A DNA stretch of 64,000 nucleotides, taken from Wuchereria bancrofti (taxonomy: Eukaryota > Nematoda > Chromadorea > Rhabditida > Onchocercidae). The stretch covers positions 23,889,035-23,953,034 of the forward strand of contig SSBO01000012.1 in assembly GCA_005281725.1 (NCBI GenBank). The letters are read 5' to 3'. The notes below the pieces were generated by a model. The model saw only the letters and a program-made list of their open reading frames with translations, was not told the origin of the DNA and made no database searches. Made by a program: the position numbers and the translations under genes. This document shows positions 36,496 through 50,100 of the stretch, piece by piece (within the stretch, counting starts at the first letter, position 1; each line of letters starts with the position of its first letter).

Positions 36496-39400
36496 TTAAC
36501 ACTATGCAAAATGTATGATTTTTTTAAGATAACTATGTATAAGTAGCAATATCTATATTTGAATAAATATTTCAGTAATATTTTAGTATAAAATAATATT
36601 TTCATTTAAATGAAAAGAAAAATGATATATTGAAATTATAATTTATATTCATTATATGCTATAAACTAATATTGCAATATATTATGAATGATTTTTTGAT
36701 TAAATATAATTTGCTTATATACTTTTGATTTTTATCCAGAAAAAAAAAAGTGCGAAGGTTAAATCAAAGATTAGAGGTCATATTATACATATATCCAACT
36801 CATTTCTTTCGCTTTTTAGCAATTTAAAACGAATGTTTCGAGCAGACAAGAAAATAAACTAAAAGAAATATTTGTTGTAATCACAAGGTGACAACGATGA
36901 CAACGATGACAACGGTGACAACGACACTGGTCTAACTGTATCGATTATTGATGGCAATAAAACACATGCAAAGGTCAACAAAAGCGACGAGAAAAATGAA
37001 AGATGCAAAAGTCTTTTTTTTTCTTTTTTTAAATGTTCCAGTCAAACTGTGCAAATATTTCTTTTTTTTTTTTCTTTTATCATTAGCAGTGAATAAATAA
37101 TTAACTTGCATTTATAACTATGAAAATAAATTGTTTAGTAATTAAATCAAAAAATATTTTGTTTTCAATTTTTTTTTTTAAATCAAGAAAAAAAAGGAAC
37201 TTTTGAAATTTAGAAGGAGCATCATTTGAAACAATTTTTAAATTTTTTATCGAAATGTTACCATTTAATCGATAGAAAGAAAGGGAGGAGTGGAAGAAAA
37301 AGAAAACTGCATAATATCATTTAAATCATCAATATGACATCGGCAGTTTAACAAAAATTAAAAATAATATTTTTCAATTTTTATTTTAAATTTAAAACAG
37401 ACCACAGAATTACTTTGAAATTGATTAAAATTTTAAAAAGTATTAAGTAAGATTTAAAAAAAAAAAAAAATTCAGATTACTTCATGCAAACGAATCATTA
37501 AATCATTTGTTCAAGACATTTTTTTTTTCCTTATTTTAAAACAAAAAACGGCAAAACGAAGAAAAAAAAAAATAATTGCGCACTTTAAAACAGATCACAA
37601 AATTATTACACTTATCATTTTGATCAATTCAATCTATCTTACAATCAGTACAGTTCTTTTCCGTTACATTTCTTTTTTCCATTTTAAAACAAACACACTT
37701 ACAAAATTTGGGTGAAAAAAAAAAGTTAACAAAAAGAAATAAACAATTCCAAAATTTATTAGTGAAAAAATAAAATTTCTATTATTCTTCCAAAATTCAA
37801 ATTCTTCTACAAAATGCTAAATTATCATGTAATTTATTTAAAACTTAAAAACATTATCGATCATCAAATTGATTTATTAATTAATACAAGCTGCTAACAA
37901 TTATGTTAAATATTGCATTATACATTTTAATTGATAAAAATGATAAAAATGATAAAAAAAATACAATAAATTTTATTGCTTCATTATTCGTTTGAAAAAT
38001 TGTTCAAAATTAGTAAAAGAATTTTTCATTTGTTTTTTATTTTCTCATTTCGTCGATTAATGGACATAAAGGAATAAGAAATAAGAACAAATTTAATTTC
38101 CGCACAGTTGTGATTGTTCACGAATAACTATTAAATAGAATATGACAAAACCAACTTTTTTTTTTGCTCCTAGCTGGCAGAATAATTAATTAAGCTTGAA
38201 AACATGAGTGGATTGTAGTTGAAATTAATTTTAATGAAATCATTTCAATGATTTTTGCAACACTGAAAATTCTGCTATTATCTGGTTCAATTCATTTTAT
38301 TTTCACAAATTATCTCAATCTTTTATTTGAAATTAAACAATCATCACTTATAATTATCATTTTATTTAAATTTTAACATCACTTGAAGTGTCTATAAAAG
38401 TTTTTAAATTTATACAAAATGAAATCATTGAATGAAAGGTAGGTACTTATCATTGATTCTAATCTCGTAGAAATTTTTAGATGATAATTCTTTGGCAGAC
38501 AATTTATTCAAGTTTGTCCACAAAATGTGACTTCATCAAATGAATTTTTAAATGAACGATAGCGCAATTGTTTTATTTCAATTTAAATTATGCTTACTTT
38601 TTTTTATTTCCTTTTCGTTTACCTATTAAAATTGGAAATGAATGAAATGAATTTTGTAATAAAATTATTCTAAAATATGAATTATGATTAACATACAATT
38701 AACAAATTATTTTCTACAACTATTAATTATTATTATCAAAATGCAAAAAAGAAAAAAAAAAGATGAATGAAACAACTATTATCAATTAGTTTGCAATTAT
38801 CAATTTTTATCTTCTCAATTCACAATGCATATATATAATTTAACATATTGTTGACAAAAATTAGTTATATAAAACTAATCTGTGTTGAATTTAATTAAAT
38901 ATGTAATTTAATTAGATTATGTGAAAAGAATATGGTAGAATATATTTCCAACTAATTATCACTTCCATTAATTTAATCACTTTTATCATACTGTAAATTC
39001 TATACACTGCATTTTCCTTTATTTCATTGTATTATTATATATTATTAATGATTTAAAAAAAGAAAAAAATCCCACTGATAATATCACAAGTTTTTATCAG
39101 TTTTATAATGATAATATTATCTACCTGAAAAAGGTATTTATAGAAGAGAATATTTGAAGTATTTTCTGGTTAGATATTTTATTATCACAATCGATAATTT
39201 TTTATTTTTTATCGATTTTAAAATAATTTTATCAGTTTATATTATTTACCTAAAAATGTATTTGTAGGCGAGAGAATATTTGGAGTGTTTTCTGATTAGA
39301 TTTATTTTTTAAAATTTTTTTTTCATTTTTAATGTTTAGCAAATGAAATAGCTATAAATAGTATGTCATTTCAAATTAATATTTAAAGCATGAAAGAATA

Positions 39401-41420
39401 TTTGACGCATATATTTCCGCCTAAGATTTGTTGTCAACTTGACAAGTTGACAAATATTATTAAACAGAGAGTATAATAGTGATGTGAAAATTAAAATTTA
39501 AATGATTACTTAAGTATTATCATGAATAATTGATTAATTAAACAGTATTATCATAATTTTGAAAGACTTTTCCAGTTTATGCAAAGTATTCAACATGAAT
39601 ACAATATGTTTTACTAAATCTTATCATCTTATCATTTATTTTTATTTTTTACACTTTTAAACTAATTGTTTAATTCACGTTGTCCACTTTCTTTTTAAAA
39701 ACATTTCATATGACTTTTACTTCTGATTTGTTCGCAGAATAGCAATTAAATATAAAATACACAAATTAATTTACAAATTTGCAATATTTTGTAAAACCAA
39801 TCAATCAGTGAGATCAAATGGACATACATATTAGAAATTGAAATTTCACAAAAAAAAAAAAAAAAAAAACTTATTAAATCAAAAAACAGTAACAAAGTGT
39901 TAATTTGTAATTGTAAAAAAAAAAAAAATAGCAATGCAATATATATAATGCATAAATGAATGTATAATAAAAATTAATCAAACAATTTATGCATAGGTCA
40001 TCCATCCATTACCGATGTTCATTTGACCTTTTGACTTCATTTTGTATAAATTTTTTAATTAATAACAACATTTGACTTCACTGGATGATATTAGTACATT
40101 GTAATCAGTTTCACGTAATAAATTATCAATAAAATACGTACGTGATTAATTCTTGTAATAATATTTATCCCAAAATGATATACTTATCATTTTCAATATT
40201 ATCTTGCATTCAGAATGTACATTGATTGCTTGCTGTATTTATTTTACAACAAATTTCAAATTAATTATTTCATTTAGTTAAATTGTTTATTTATTAAAAA
40301 AATTTTTAATAATCAAACAAACCATTAATTAATCCAATATCATTTATTTATTTTTACAAATATTTATTTACGCTTCGTTTGAGCGTAAAACAAAATGGTT
40401 TTTCAAGCAAAAAAAAAAAAAAAAATGTTTATTGGTGAAAAAAAAAAAAAAAAAGTAATAATAATTAGATGCCAAAAGACCTGGGAAAGCGTTATGACAG
40501 ATGATGAAAGCCTGGTTAATGATGAAATATGAATAATCAATGAGTGATTGATTGATTGACTGATTAAACAGCCAATCGATCTATATATATATATAACAAA
40601 ACAACATTGTTAAAAGTATTTTCATGGTAGATTATTTGGACCCTGTTAGTGCCCATTAAGAGCAATTAATTAATTAATTAATTAATTAATTAATTACTAC
40701 TAGCTGAACAATACTTCAAAAATTGATAGCAAAAGAAGAAAAAGAAAAACTGGCGAGTCGATGAGGTTCCATTTAAGGACACCATTTGAGGCACATATAT
40801 ACCTCTAAACACACACACACACACATACACAGACATACACACACACACACATACACAGACACATGCATACATACACAAACAAATATTAATTTTTGTTTCT
40901 ACCTCATCAAATCCCTCTCTGCTGCTCAATGATCAATTAAACCTTTTTTTTTTAATGAAGAAATTAAACTATAAATCTAAAAAGTACCATAAATCTTGAA
41001 AGTTTTTTTCTTTTTTTTCAAATTCTCAAAAAATCTGATATTATTTTATGCTTTATACTATTAAATTGAAATGAATATGAGATAATGAAAATGATAGCGA
41101 TAATTTATTTTCTTCTCTTTTACCTTTCTTTTTTTTTTCTTTTCAATGATAATTATGTTTCTATCCAATGATAACGGTCAATTAAATCACCCGCGATCAA
41201 TGATGCAAACAGTTTATGGTGAAGAAAAAAAAAATTGCAAAAGCAAAAAAAGAAAAAAAAAACAAAAAAAAAAAAATGAATTAACACAAGAAAAAAAAAA
41301 AATAAGAAGGAGGTAGTTTAAAAATCACTGTGTATTTTCAACATATTCAAATTGAAAAGGAAAAAAGAAAAAAGAAGGATGTAAATAAACATTGTAAAAT
41401 GACAATTTGAACAAGATGAA
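36496..41420. other. upstream region of SLC35F, no gene recognised
   Basis: AT-rich low-complexity sequence with many poly-A/T tracts. It includes a 9-bp gatgacaac array (36887-36925), two diverged blocks sharing gagaatattt-gagt-ttttctg-ttagat (about 39100-39185 and 39220-39302), a TTAA tract (about 40661-40700) and a CA-rich tract (40809-40880). No supported exon or RNA gene. Confidence 0.5.
40809..40880. repeat. CA/GT microsatellite
   Basis: Runs of acacac interrupted by ataca and agaca, about 70 bp. The minus-strand ORF across it is a Cys/Val shadow. Confidence 0.85.
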
Positions 41421-43035
41421 TAAAAAGGAGAAAAGGAAAAAAAAAAAAGAACTAAGTGGAATACTAATTGAGGACATTCAATCATTACTGTACATTTTAG
41501 AGGGAGAAAATTAATTATTCACAAATTATAGTTAATAAATTCATCTGTCATCCTTTTCATATTTTGAAAGTGGCTAATTTTTAAATCTTTTTAAAAATTG
41601 ATTGAGAAATAATCAATATCAATTTGAAAGAACTATTTTGAAAATTATCAATTTTTTTCTCTTAGTTAAAATTGATTTTATGCAAATTTATGCTTTTTAA
41701 AAATTAGCATGAATAAAAGCTTAAATTTGGCTAAAAATAATCAGCCAAAAGTGTGTTACTGTACAATAAAAATATTACTTTTGAAAATGCATCCTATTCT
41801 TTCATATATTATACGAAAATTTAAAAAAAAAAAAAGAGGAAAAAAAAAAAGATTAATGGCAAATGAAAGCATTATTTCTCGTCCAAAAAAAGAAAAAAAA
41901 AAAAAAAATCAGTAAGCTAATAATGCAAAAACACCGGAAACGAAACACTAAAAAGTCCGTAAATATTCCGTAACAGTTGAGAAACTATAAACAAAAAATG
42001 CTTCCTGAAATGATGTTAAAAATCACCGGTTCAGTTCAATAAGAAAAATATTAACTCGATAATAGCTCACTGGGATCTGATATATATTAACCGGTAAAAT
42101 TGTATAGCATAGAGCACTTCTGTAGATTGTAATAAATCTAAATTAATATGCTATAAAGGAAAGTAATCAATAAACTATTGTTAGTATTTCGTTGAGAACA
42201 AAAAGAATTGCTATATTTATGATAATTNTAAAAAGGAGAAAAGGAAAAAAAAAAAAAAGAACTAAGTGGAATACTAATTGAGGACATTCAATCATTACTG
42301 TACATTTTAGAGGGAGAAAATTAATTATTCACAAATTATAGTTAATAAATTCATCTGTCATCCTTTTCATATTTTGAAAGTGGCTAATTTTTAAATCTTT
42401 TTAAAAATTGATTGAGAAATAATCAATATCAATTTGAAAGAACTATTTTGAAAATTATCAATTTTCTTCTCTTAGTTAAAATTGATTTTATGCAAATTTA
42501 TGCTTTTTAAAAATTAGCATGAATAAAAGCTTAAATTTGGCTAAAAATAATCAGCCAAAAGTGTGTTACTGTACAATAAAAATATTACTTTTGAAAATGC
42601 ATCCTATTCTTTCATATATTATACGAAAATTTAAAAAAAAAAAGAGGAAAAAAAAAAAGATTAATGGCAAATGAAAGCATTATTTCTCGTCCAAAAAAAG
42701 AAAAAAAAAAAAAAAATCAGTAAGCTAATAATGCAAAAACACCGGAAACGAAACACTAAAAAGTCCGTAAATATTCCGTAACAGTTGAGAAACTATAAAC
42801 AAAAAATGCTTCCTGAAATGATGTTAAAAATCACCGGTTCAGTTCAATAAGAAAAATATTAACTCGATAATAGCTCACTGGGATCTGATATATATTAACC
42901 GGTAAAATTGTATAGCATAGAGCACTTCTGTAGATTGTAATAAATCTAAATTAATATGCTATAAAGGAAAGTAATCAATAAACTATTGTTAGTATTTCGT
43001 TGAGAACAAAAAGAATTGCTATATTTATGATAATT
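41421..43035. repeat. 807-bp direct duplication joined by a single N (42228)
   Basis: 41421-42227 and 42229-43035 are nearly identical and start at taaaaaggagaaaagg. They differ only in homopolymer lengths and a T/C change near 41653/42465. The two copies are separated by one unknown base. This arrangement is typical of two overlapping contig ends joined without collapsing the overlap, although a real tandem duplication is possible. Confidence 0.9.
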
Positions 43036-43552
43036 TTAAATTAAATAAAAATTAACAAGGAAAAGGAGAAAAAAAAAAAGGAGGATCAGGAAAATTTAAA
43101 AACATTTTAATCATTTTTAAATTAGCTAATTTAAATATTAAAATATAGCAATTCATTGTAGATAATTTTTAGTCTTTAAGAAAAAGAGAGAGGGAGAGAG
43201 AGAGAGAGAGAGAAAGAAGATGTAAATATCAAATTGTGATAATGATAATGCTGCTATTATTGCTACTACTATTGATGATGATGATCGTGTAGAAATCATA
43301 CTCATATCAATGTTAACAATGAATACAGTAATGATGATAATCGATAATAGTGATAATAATGATAATAGTAATAACAATAATTAAAAATAATAATAATCAT
43401 TTGAAAATATGATGACTATTCGTAACAACAAAAATGAATACAATCATATCATAATACTGTTGCAATGAAAAGAGGAAGAAAAAAAAAAGGAAAGGGAGAG
43501 AGGGAGAGAGAGAGAGGGAGAATGGGAAAGAGGGAAAAATAATACAACAGTA

Positions 43553-43596
<44 letters not shown>

Positions 43597-44008
43597 AAAA
43601 ACTATATCACAATTTCGCTTTCTTGTGTCGTATTTACACCCTAATATTTTATTTACCCAAAAATTTTACACGTTTTATATAGGTAATATGAATGATCGAT
43701 CATTAAAAAAAAAACATAAAAGACATAATGAATTAATGCTAATAATTTGTAAAACAGTTTTTTTTTTTCTTTAATTTTAACAAATTGTATAAAAGAAAGA
43801 GAAAGAAAATGAAAATTTTATAAAGTTTCAAAGAAATGATTAAAAATGAAATCAAAAAAAGAAAAATTTTTGTTTTTGAAATTTAACAAAAAATACAAAT
43901 ATTTTCAAAGATTGTTTTCTATTGCTAAACAAATTTTGAGATAAAAAGAAAAAGAAAAATGCATAGATTTTTCCTATAATATCAATTACAGTAATATTAA
44001 AAACCAAT

Positions 44009-44040
<32 letters not shown>

Positions 44041-44130
44041 TTAAAAGAAGGAACCGGTTCAAAACTGGGATGAGGTATTTGAGGATGACCCATACAAACG
44101 TACATCTGATATCACAAACGTTATTAATAT
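43036..44130. other. 3' flank of daf-12, low complexity
   Basis: Contains a GA tract (43186-43215), degenerate ATG/ATA triplets (43225-43400), another GA-rich tract (about 43490-43525), a long poly-A (about 43554-43595) and an AATC tract (about 44007-44042). On the minus strand an AATAAA at about 43652-43647 is one possible poly(A) signal for daf-12. No other gene is seen. Confidence 0.5.
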
Positions 44131-47100
44131 CTAAGTAGTTTTGAAGAATTCTTTTGGAAGTGCTTCCGATTGATTCGGATCAACACGTCCCAGGAATAGT
44201 GTTATAGCATTCTGGCTAATTGTTCTCAAAATCCTTAATGATTCCGGTAGACGTTCGTAACGTGAACGTGCCTCATGACCATACATCGATTCCATATAAC
44301 TGAAAATAAAATAAAAATTGCATCATATCCATGGATAAGAAAAAAAAAAAAAAAAAACTAAATTTCATTATCTAAATTTCAAAATTCAACATATTCAATT
44401 TAAATGTAAATATGGACTAGAACTTTCATTTTGAAACTAACTTAATTTTTTTTTGATTAAAAGTACCAATTATTAAATAATATCAAAATGTATTCCAGAA
44501 ATGTCAAGTAAACTTATCAAGATAATATCAATCTTTCATCCAATTTCATCATAATATGATTAAATAAAGTAATCCGGAATCAATTTTTACATATTGAAAT
44601 CTGTCATAAATGTTTTAAAATGATAAAAATCACAAAGTTAACAACAAGCAAGACTAATCAACCGTTACAATTATTGTTACTACATTATCATTTTTTCAAA
44701 ATAATATACTAATTATTATTTACCTATGAAATAAAAAGATTAAGAATGGTTCAAGAAAAAAATCTTTATTTATATACCGATGCAAAAGAGCTTGATACTC
44801 TTGACAATGCCGGACAACGGTAATACGATCAGCTGGATCCAGAAGTGCATCACGATTTGGATCGAACAACAAAATGAGAACAATTAAATCAATTGCAAGC
44901 TCATTATTTCGAAGATCTGGATGTAACGATTCACAAAATCTAAATAATATATTCCTTAAATTTTTAACAATTTCAATATTTTATTAACAATTAGTAGCAA
45001 AAAAAAAAAAAATTCATTATCATATTTAAGTTATAAGTAAGTTAATATTAACAATGATATACTACTTCAATGATACTTTATAATGCTAACTGAAATAACA
45101 TACTTCAAAAATCCCTCTTTTTGCCGATCACGAAGTCCCTCTTTTAATTGATCAAACATTTCCAATGATATCTTACTATCTTCCGAAACAACCGGTGTTC
45201 GCCAACATTTTCGATCCATATCGAAACGTGTCACACCACGCATCGTTAACATTTCTACCATTCCACCTAAAATAAAACGAATTTTTAAATTTGAGGTGAC
45301 AATTAGTTATATCTTTTTACTATACACTATTGCTTCAAACTTGATATTACAAGAGAAATTGCTAAATTTTACTATTCCACTAAAGCATGCAAATGAAAAA
45401 AAAAAAAGTATATAAGCTTCTTTTGCTTTTGGTAAAATCTGATTTATATCAAACCAAATTTGTTATTATTTCTTATCAGCATTTCATTTTCTTGAGAAAG
45501 CAAAATATAACAGCAAGAAGTTTGAATGAAATCTTTTTTTTTTTTTGTTATAAAATCAAATCTATAATTATAATAAGAAGTTAGATGTTATCAGTAAGAT
45601 CATAATTAATAGTTAAAAGTTATCAGTAAGATCACAAATCCACATAGTCTACAAGTGTTATCCTTTTATTTTCATTCATCCATTTTTTTTTTAGATGATT
45701 TCGTATGAAATTAATCTTACTATAAACAAAATCACTGTATATCAATCAAATTTTATTTTTATAAAATGTAATAATAAAATACCTTTTAACAAAGCAAATT
45801 TTCCATCTTGTGATAAATCATTAAATGCCGGTAATTTTTTTGCCATTTTAACCAATCTTCGCATTGTGATATCAATGATATTAAGAATATCGGTGGGATC
45901 ATGAGTAATTTTCTTTAAATATGCCGCTTTTCGAGAATCTTCGATTGGTTCATTCATGCATGCAAATGCATCTCGAACCTATAAAAAAAATAATTTACAG
46001 CAAAATGATTTCCCTACTTACTGAATTTAACACTAAAAATTCATATCATGATATTCATATCAATCGTTAATGATAACAAGATAGCATATCATATCAATTG
46101 TATTAGTTGAAAAAATTCCAAATTTCACAGATAAACACTAACGATATCTAGTGCACGAAGCTCGGCTGAATTAAGCTGATAATTAAGTCGCGAATCACCT
46201 TCATGATAAATTGCTTGCTGAAAAAAAAAAGAAATTTAATTAGATAATTACACATCGAAAAAAAAAAAACTATAACATTTAACATAATAAAAGAAGAAAT
46301 TAACTTTGAAATGATTTTAAAATTGATAAATTAATTTGTTTATTCGAAATTGGATAAGAAATATAGCGTATTACATTGGAATATCATAAATTGCATAATT
46401 AGTAAATAAATTTAAAAATGTCTAAAGTGTCCTCTAATAAAAATGGTTGTTAATTAGGCATATCTAACAGATACACTGAATGTTACCAAGAATTTATTAA
46501 TTATACTAAATATCGGATATGAATTTTTGTGCAATAATTTACAGGGGATTTAGAAAGAAAAAAAAAAAAAGAATGTTTTTTCAAGGAGCGTAAAAACGAG
46601 CTTTCAAAGTTTCACGTTCAGTGCATAATTTCGGTGAATCAGTATTCAGCTCATCGTGTATCGTATCGTGCATATACTTTACTTTTTTTTCCACGTCTGG
46701 CGTTAACTTATACGTTGCTCGTGGTAAATTAGCTGCTGCTGCGCTTAATTCGGTATAATCTGTGAGAGCTAAAAATTTATAAATGATAAATTTTTATGGT
46801 ATAGAAAAATTATTAATAATTGAAAATTTTCAAATGAATGAATTATTATTTGAATTATTATGAATTATAATGAATTATTTTCATCTATTTTCTTTTTTTT
46901 TTTTCAGATAAATTATATTATGATTTGTTGAGAGGAAAAAAAAAATTGCATATTATAGCTAAAATTATTTCACAATTAATTTATTAAAATTATTTAATCT
47001 TACTCTACTAGTACTGTTATTCTATTTCATTACATAAAATTCAATATAGTTTACCTGAAAAAAAAATATATATATATATGAAATACTAACGTGTGCATTG

Positions 47101-50100
47101 GATCAGTGATGGTCGTATGATACCATGACTATTTCCAATATTCATTGTTGTTTCTTGCTCAATTGGTGAATAAATGTTACGTTTAATATCATCCAAAGTA
47201 TTGGAAATAGATTGAGAAGAACATGGATCAGAGGTAGAGGATGGTACCGGAGGTACCAAAGCACCACCTGCTTTAGCTGCTTTTACCAATGCTTGATATT
47301 CATCCATTGACATTGTTACATGTGGTTCTGGACCTAATAATTATGATGATATGCGGTAACTTTAGCAAAGAACTTTATTTTTAATTTATGAAATGATTTT
47401 TGTATTAATTTCAAATTTAAATTTAATTAGGGTTTTTTTTTTTTTTTTAAATGATGTTCTTTTTGAAATGATAAATAGATACCTTTTGGTGGAAAAGTAT
47501 CATTTGCTCTGGCTAATGAGGATAATGCTGAATTTGGTGGTAACATTCCTGAACCACAACCATTTCGACGTAAATTTGCATAAGCTGCACCAGCAGCTAC
47601 AGCTGCTTGTTGTCGTTGTAAACGCATCAAATTTGATTCGTACTGAAATTATAATAAAAGTTTTTCCATGGAAGAACTAACACGAAAGAATTGCTTAATG
47701 GGGTTTTTTCTTTTTTTTTTTTTTTAAATTTCATTCCAATTCCAATCACTAAAGCAGGAAAGATACAATTAAAGAATATAATTTGTAGATCAGAGAAGTA
47801 TGAAGTAAGATAGTTGCTTAGATTTAGAAGGCAGTGTATATTTAAGAAAAGATTTTAGAAAAAAAAAAAAAAAAAGAATATAAAAGTAATCAAATCTGAA
47901 GATACTTGAGAAAGAAAAAAATGAAAAGCATATGAAGTAAAAAATAAGGAAATAAGCTAATCCGTAAATATTATCGTCTTTACTTGTTATCATAAGTCTT
48001 TACTTGTTATCATAAGTTTTAACATTTTAACAGTTTTTTTTTTTGGGCAAGGTGGAAAGAGAGAAGGGGAGAAGGAGAAGAAAAAAGAGAGAAAATAAAA
48101 AATTAGACAAAATAGGCTTTAACGCTTATGAAATGTTATAGCATGAAATGAATAGCAATAAAGGAATTTCGTAATAAATAAATACTAATATTGAAGGGAA
48201 AAAAATAACAGCGACAACAATAATAACAATAATAATGATAATAATAACAATGATGATAATAGTAATGATAATAATAATNNNNNNNNNNNNNNNNNNNNNN
48301 NNNNNNNNNNNNNNNNNNNNNNNNNNNNNNNNNNNNNNNNNNNNNNNNNNNNNNNNNNNNNNNNNNNNNNNNNNNNNNNNNNNNNNNNNNNNNNNNNNNN
48401 NNNNNNNNNNNNNNNNNNNNNNNNNNNNNNNNNNNNNNNNNNNNNNNNNNNNNNNNNNNNNNNNNNNNNNATAATAATAATAATAATAACAATAATAATA
48501 ATGATAATAATAATAACATACGGCATCGCTGCTAGTATCGAGCTGAGGTAGACCGATTAGAGCACTATGTGTCGGGGAATCAGGTGATGAGGAAGATAGG
48601 ACTGAGGGTGAAACAGTTGAATTAGTAGGACTTAGCATCTAAAATAAATTTATCATAAATAAGCAAAAAGAAAAGATAAAATGTTTAAAAATTATAGAAA
48701 TTTTAATGAAATTTTAATTCATATATGATACATGACAATAAGCTTTAGATACAATTAAATTTAGGCTCATTTCAAAAAAACAGTTTCAGTAATCATATCG
48801 AATTTTCGTATGAAATGATATCAATATTTCACTGATAAGACTGATAATAAAATAATAATAATAGATGGAAAATAAACGAGCAAACCGTATGAACAGCGGA
48901 TGGACTAACAAGTGTCGCATCTGATTCCCTGCGATGAATCATCTGAGCTGCACTAAACATAGCTGCTGAAAATATATTCCAGTAATGTGTGTGTTTTTTT
49001 TTAAATTAATTTTAGGTGAAAAAATTAATTCCAAAAAATATAAAATTCTCATTGAAGAGATTAAATTGAAATATGATAATATATCAATGTTGAGGATATA
49101 TATAATTATGATTATTGTATTTTGATATATAATATGGAAGTAATTTCTGAATATCCTATATAATCCGAAAAAATTTTCCATTTGCAGAAATCTTTATTAA
49201 CTCTCCTAATTGTTTCATCAATAATTCATGAAGATTTAAAAATTTTTAAGTTCAATATTTTTATTAAAATGAATGAGTATAAGTATAATTATTACTAGAT
49301 AAGAGTAACGTACGTGGTGTACTCGAAGATGAAGTATATAATTATTACTAAATAAGAGTAACGTACGTGGTGTACTCGAAGATGAAGTATATACTTATTA
49401 CTAAATAAGAGTAACGTACGTGGTGTACTCGAAGATGAAGTATATAATTATTACTAAATAAGAGTAACGTACGTGGTGTACTCGAAGATGAAGTATATAC
49501 TTATTACTAAATAAGAGTAACGTACGTGGTGTACTCGAAGATGAAGTATATAATTATTACTAAATAAGAGTAACGTACGTGGTGTACTCGAAGATGAAGT
49601 AGCATTGCTTGGTTGATTCGAGGTAGTAATATTCATTGGAGTTGATAATTTTCTGGTTGTATTTGTAAGAGCTGTTGTTACATGAGTTGTACCACTATTA
49701 TTAGCATTTGTATTACGATTTTGTTGTTGTTGCATATGATTTAAACGTGAATTTTTTCGCCTTCTTAATTGTTCCTCATTTAAAATCCATTCTTTTTTCA
49801 TACCAACCTATAAAATTATGTATTATTTTAATTATCAAATTAATGAATTGACGTTAAATTATTCAAAAAAATTATGGTTGCTAGCATAAATTTATTATAT
49901 TATTATCTTTTAATAATTTAGGCGCATTTTTGTACTATCATAGCATAAGAATTTTTACATTAAAAGAAAAACTATTTTAAAAAAAGAATTCATTGTAAGA
50001 AGCCATTACAGCAAAACATTTTCGTAGCCGGCATTTCTGGCAGAATCGACGGCTTACCGAATTGATATCACAGTCATCCGAATAAGGACATTTAAATTCC

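Noticed and set aside
36259..36546. Plus-strand ORF with repeated FNFVLIYKL
   Set aside because: The 27-bp repeat is a multiple of three and therefore stays open by chance; it lies over the SLC35F start and leader.
48126..48638. Long ORFs across the N block
   Set aside because: They are created by unknown bases and triplet microsatellite; only the 48638-48522 part is a real daf-12 exon.
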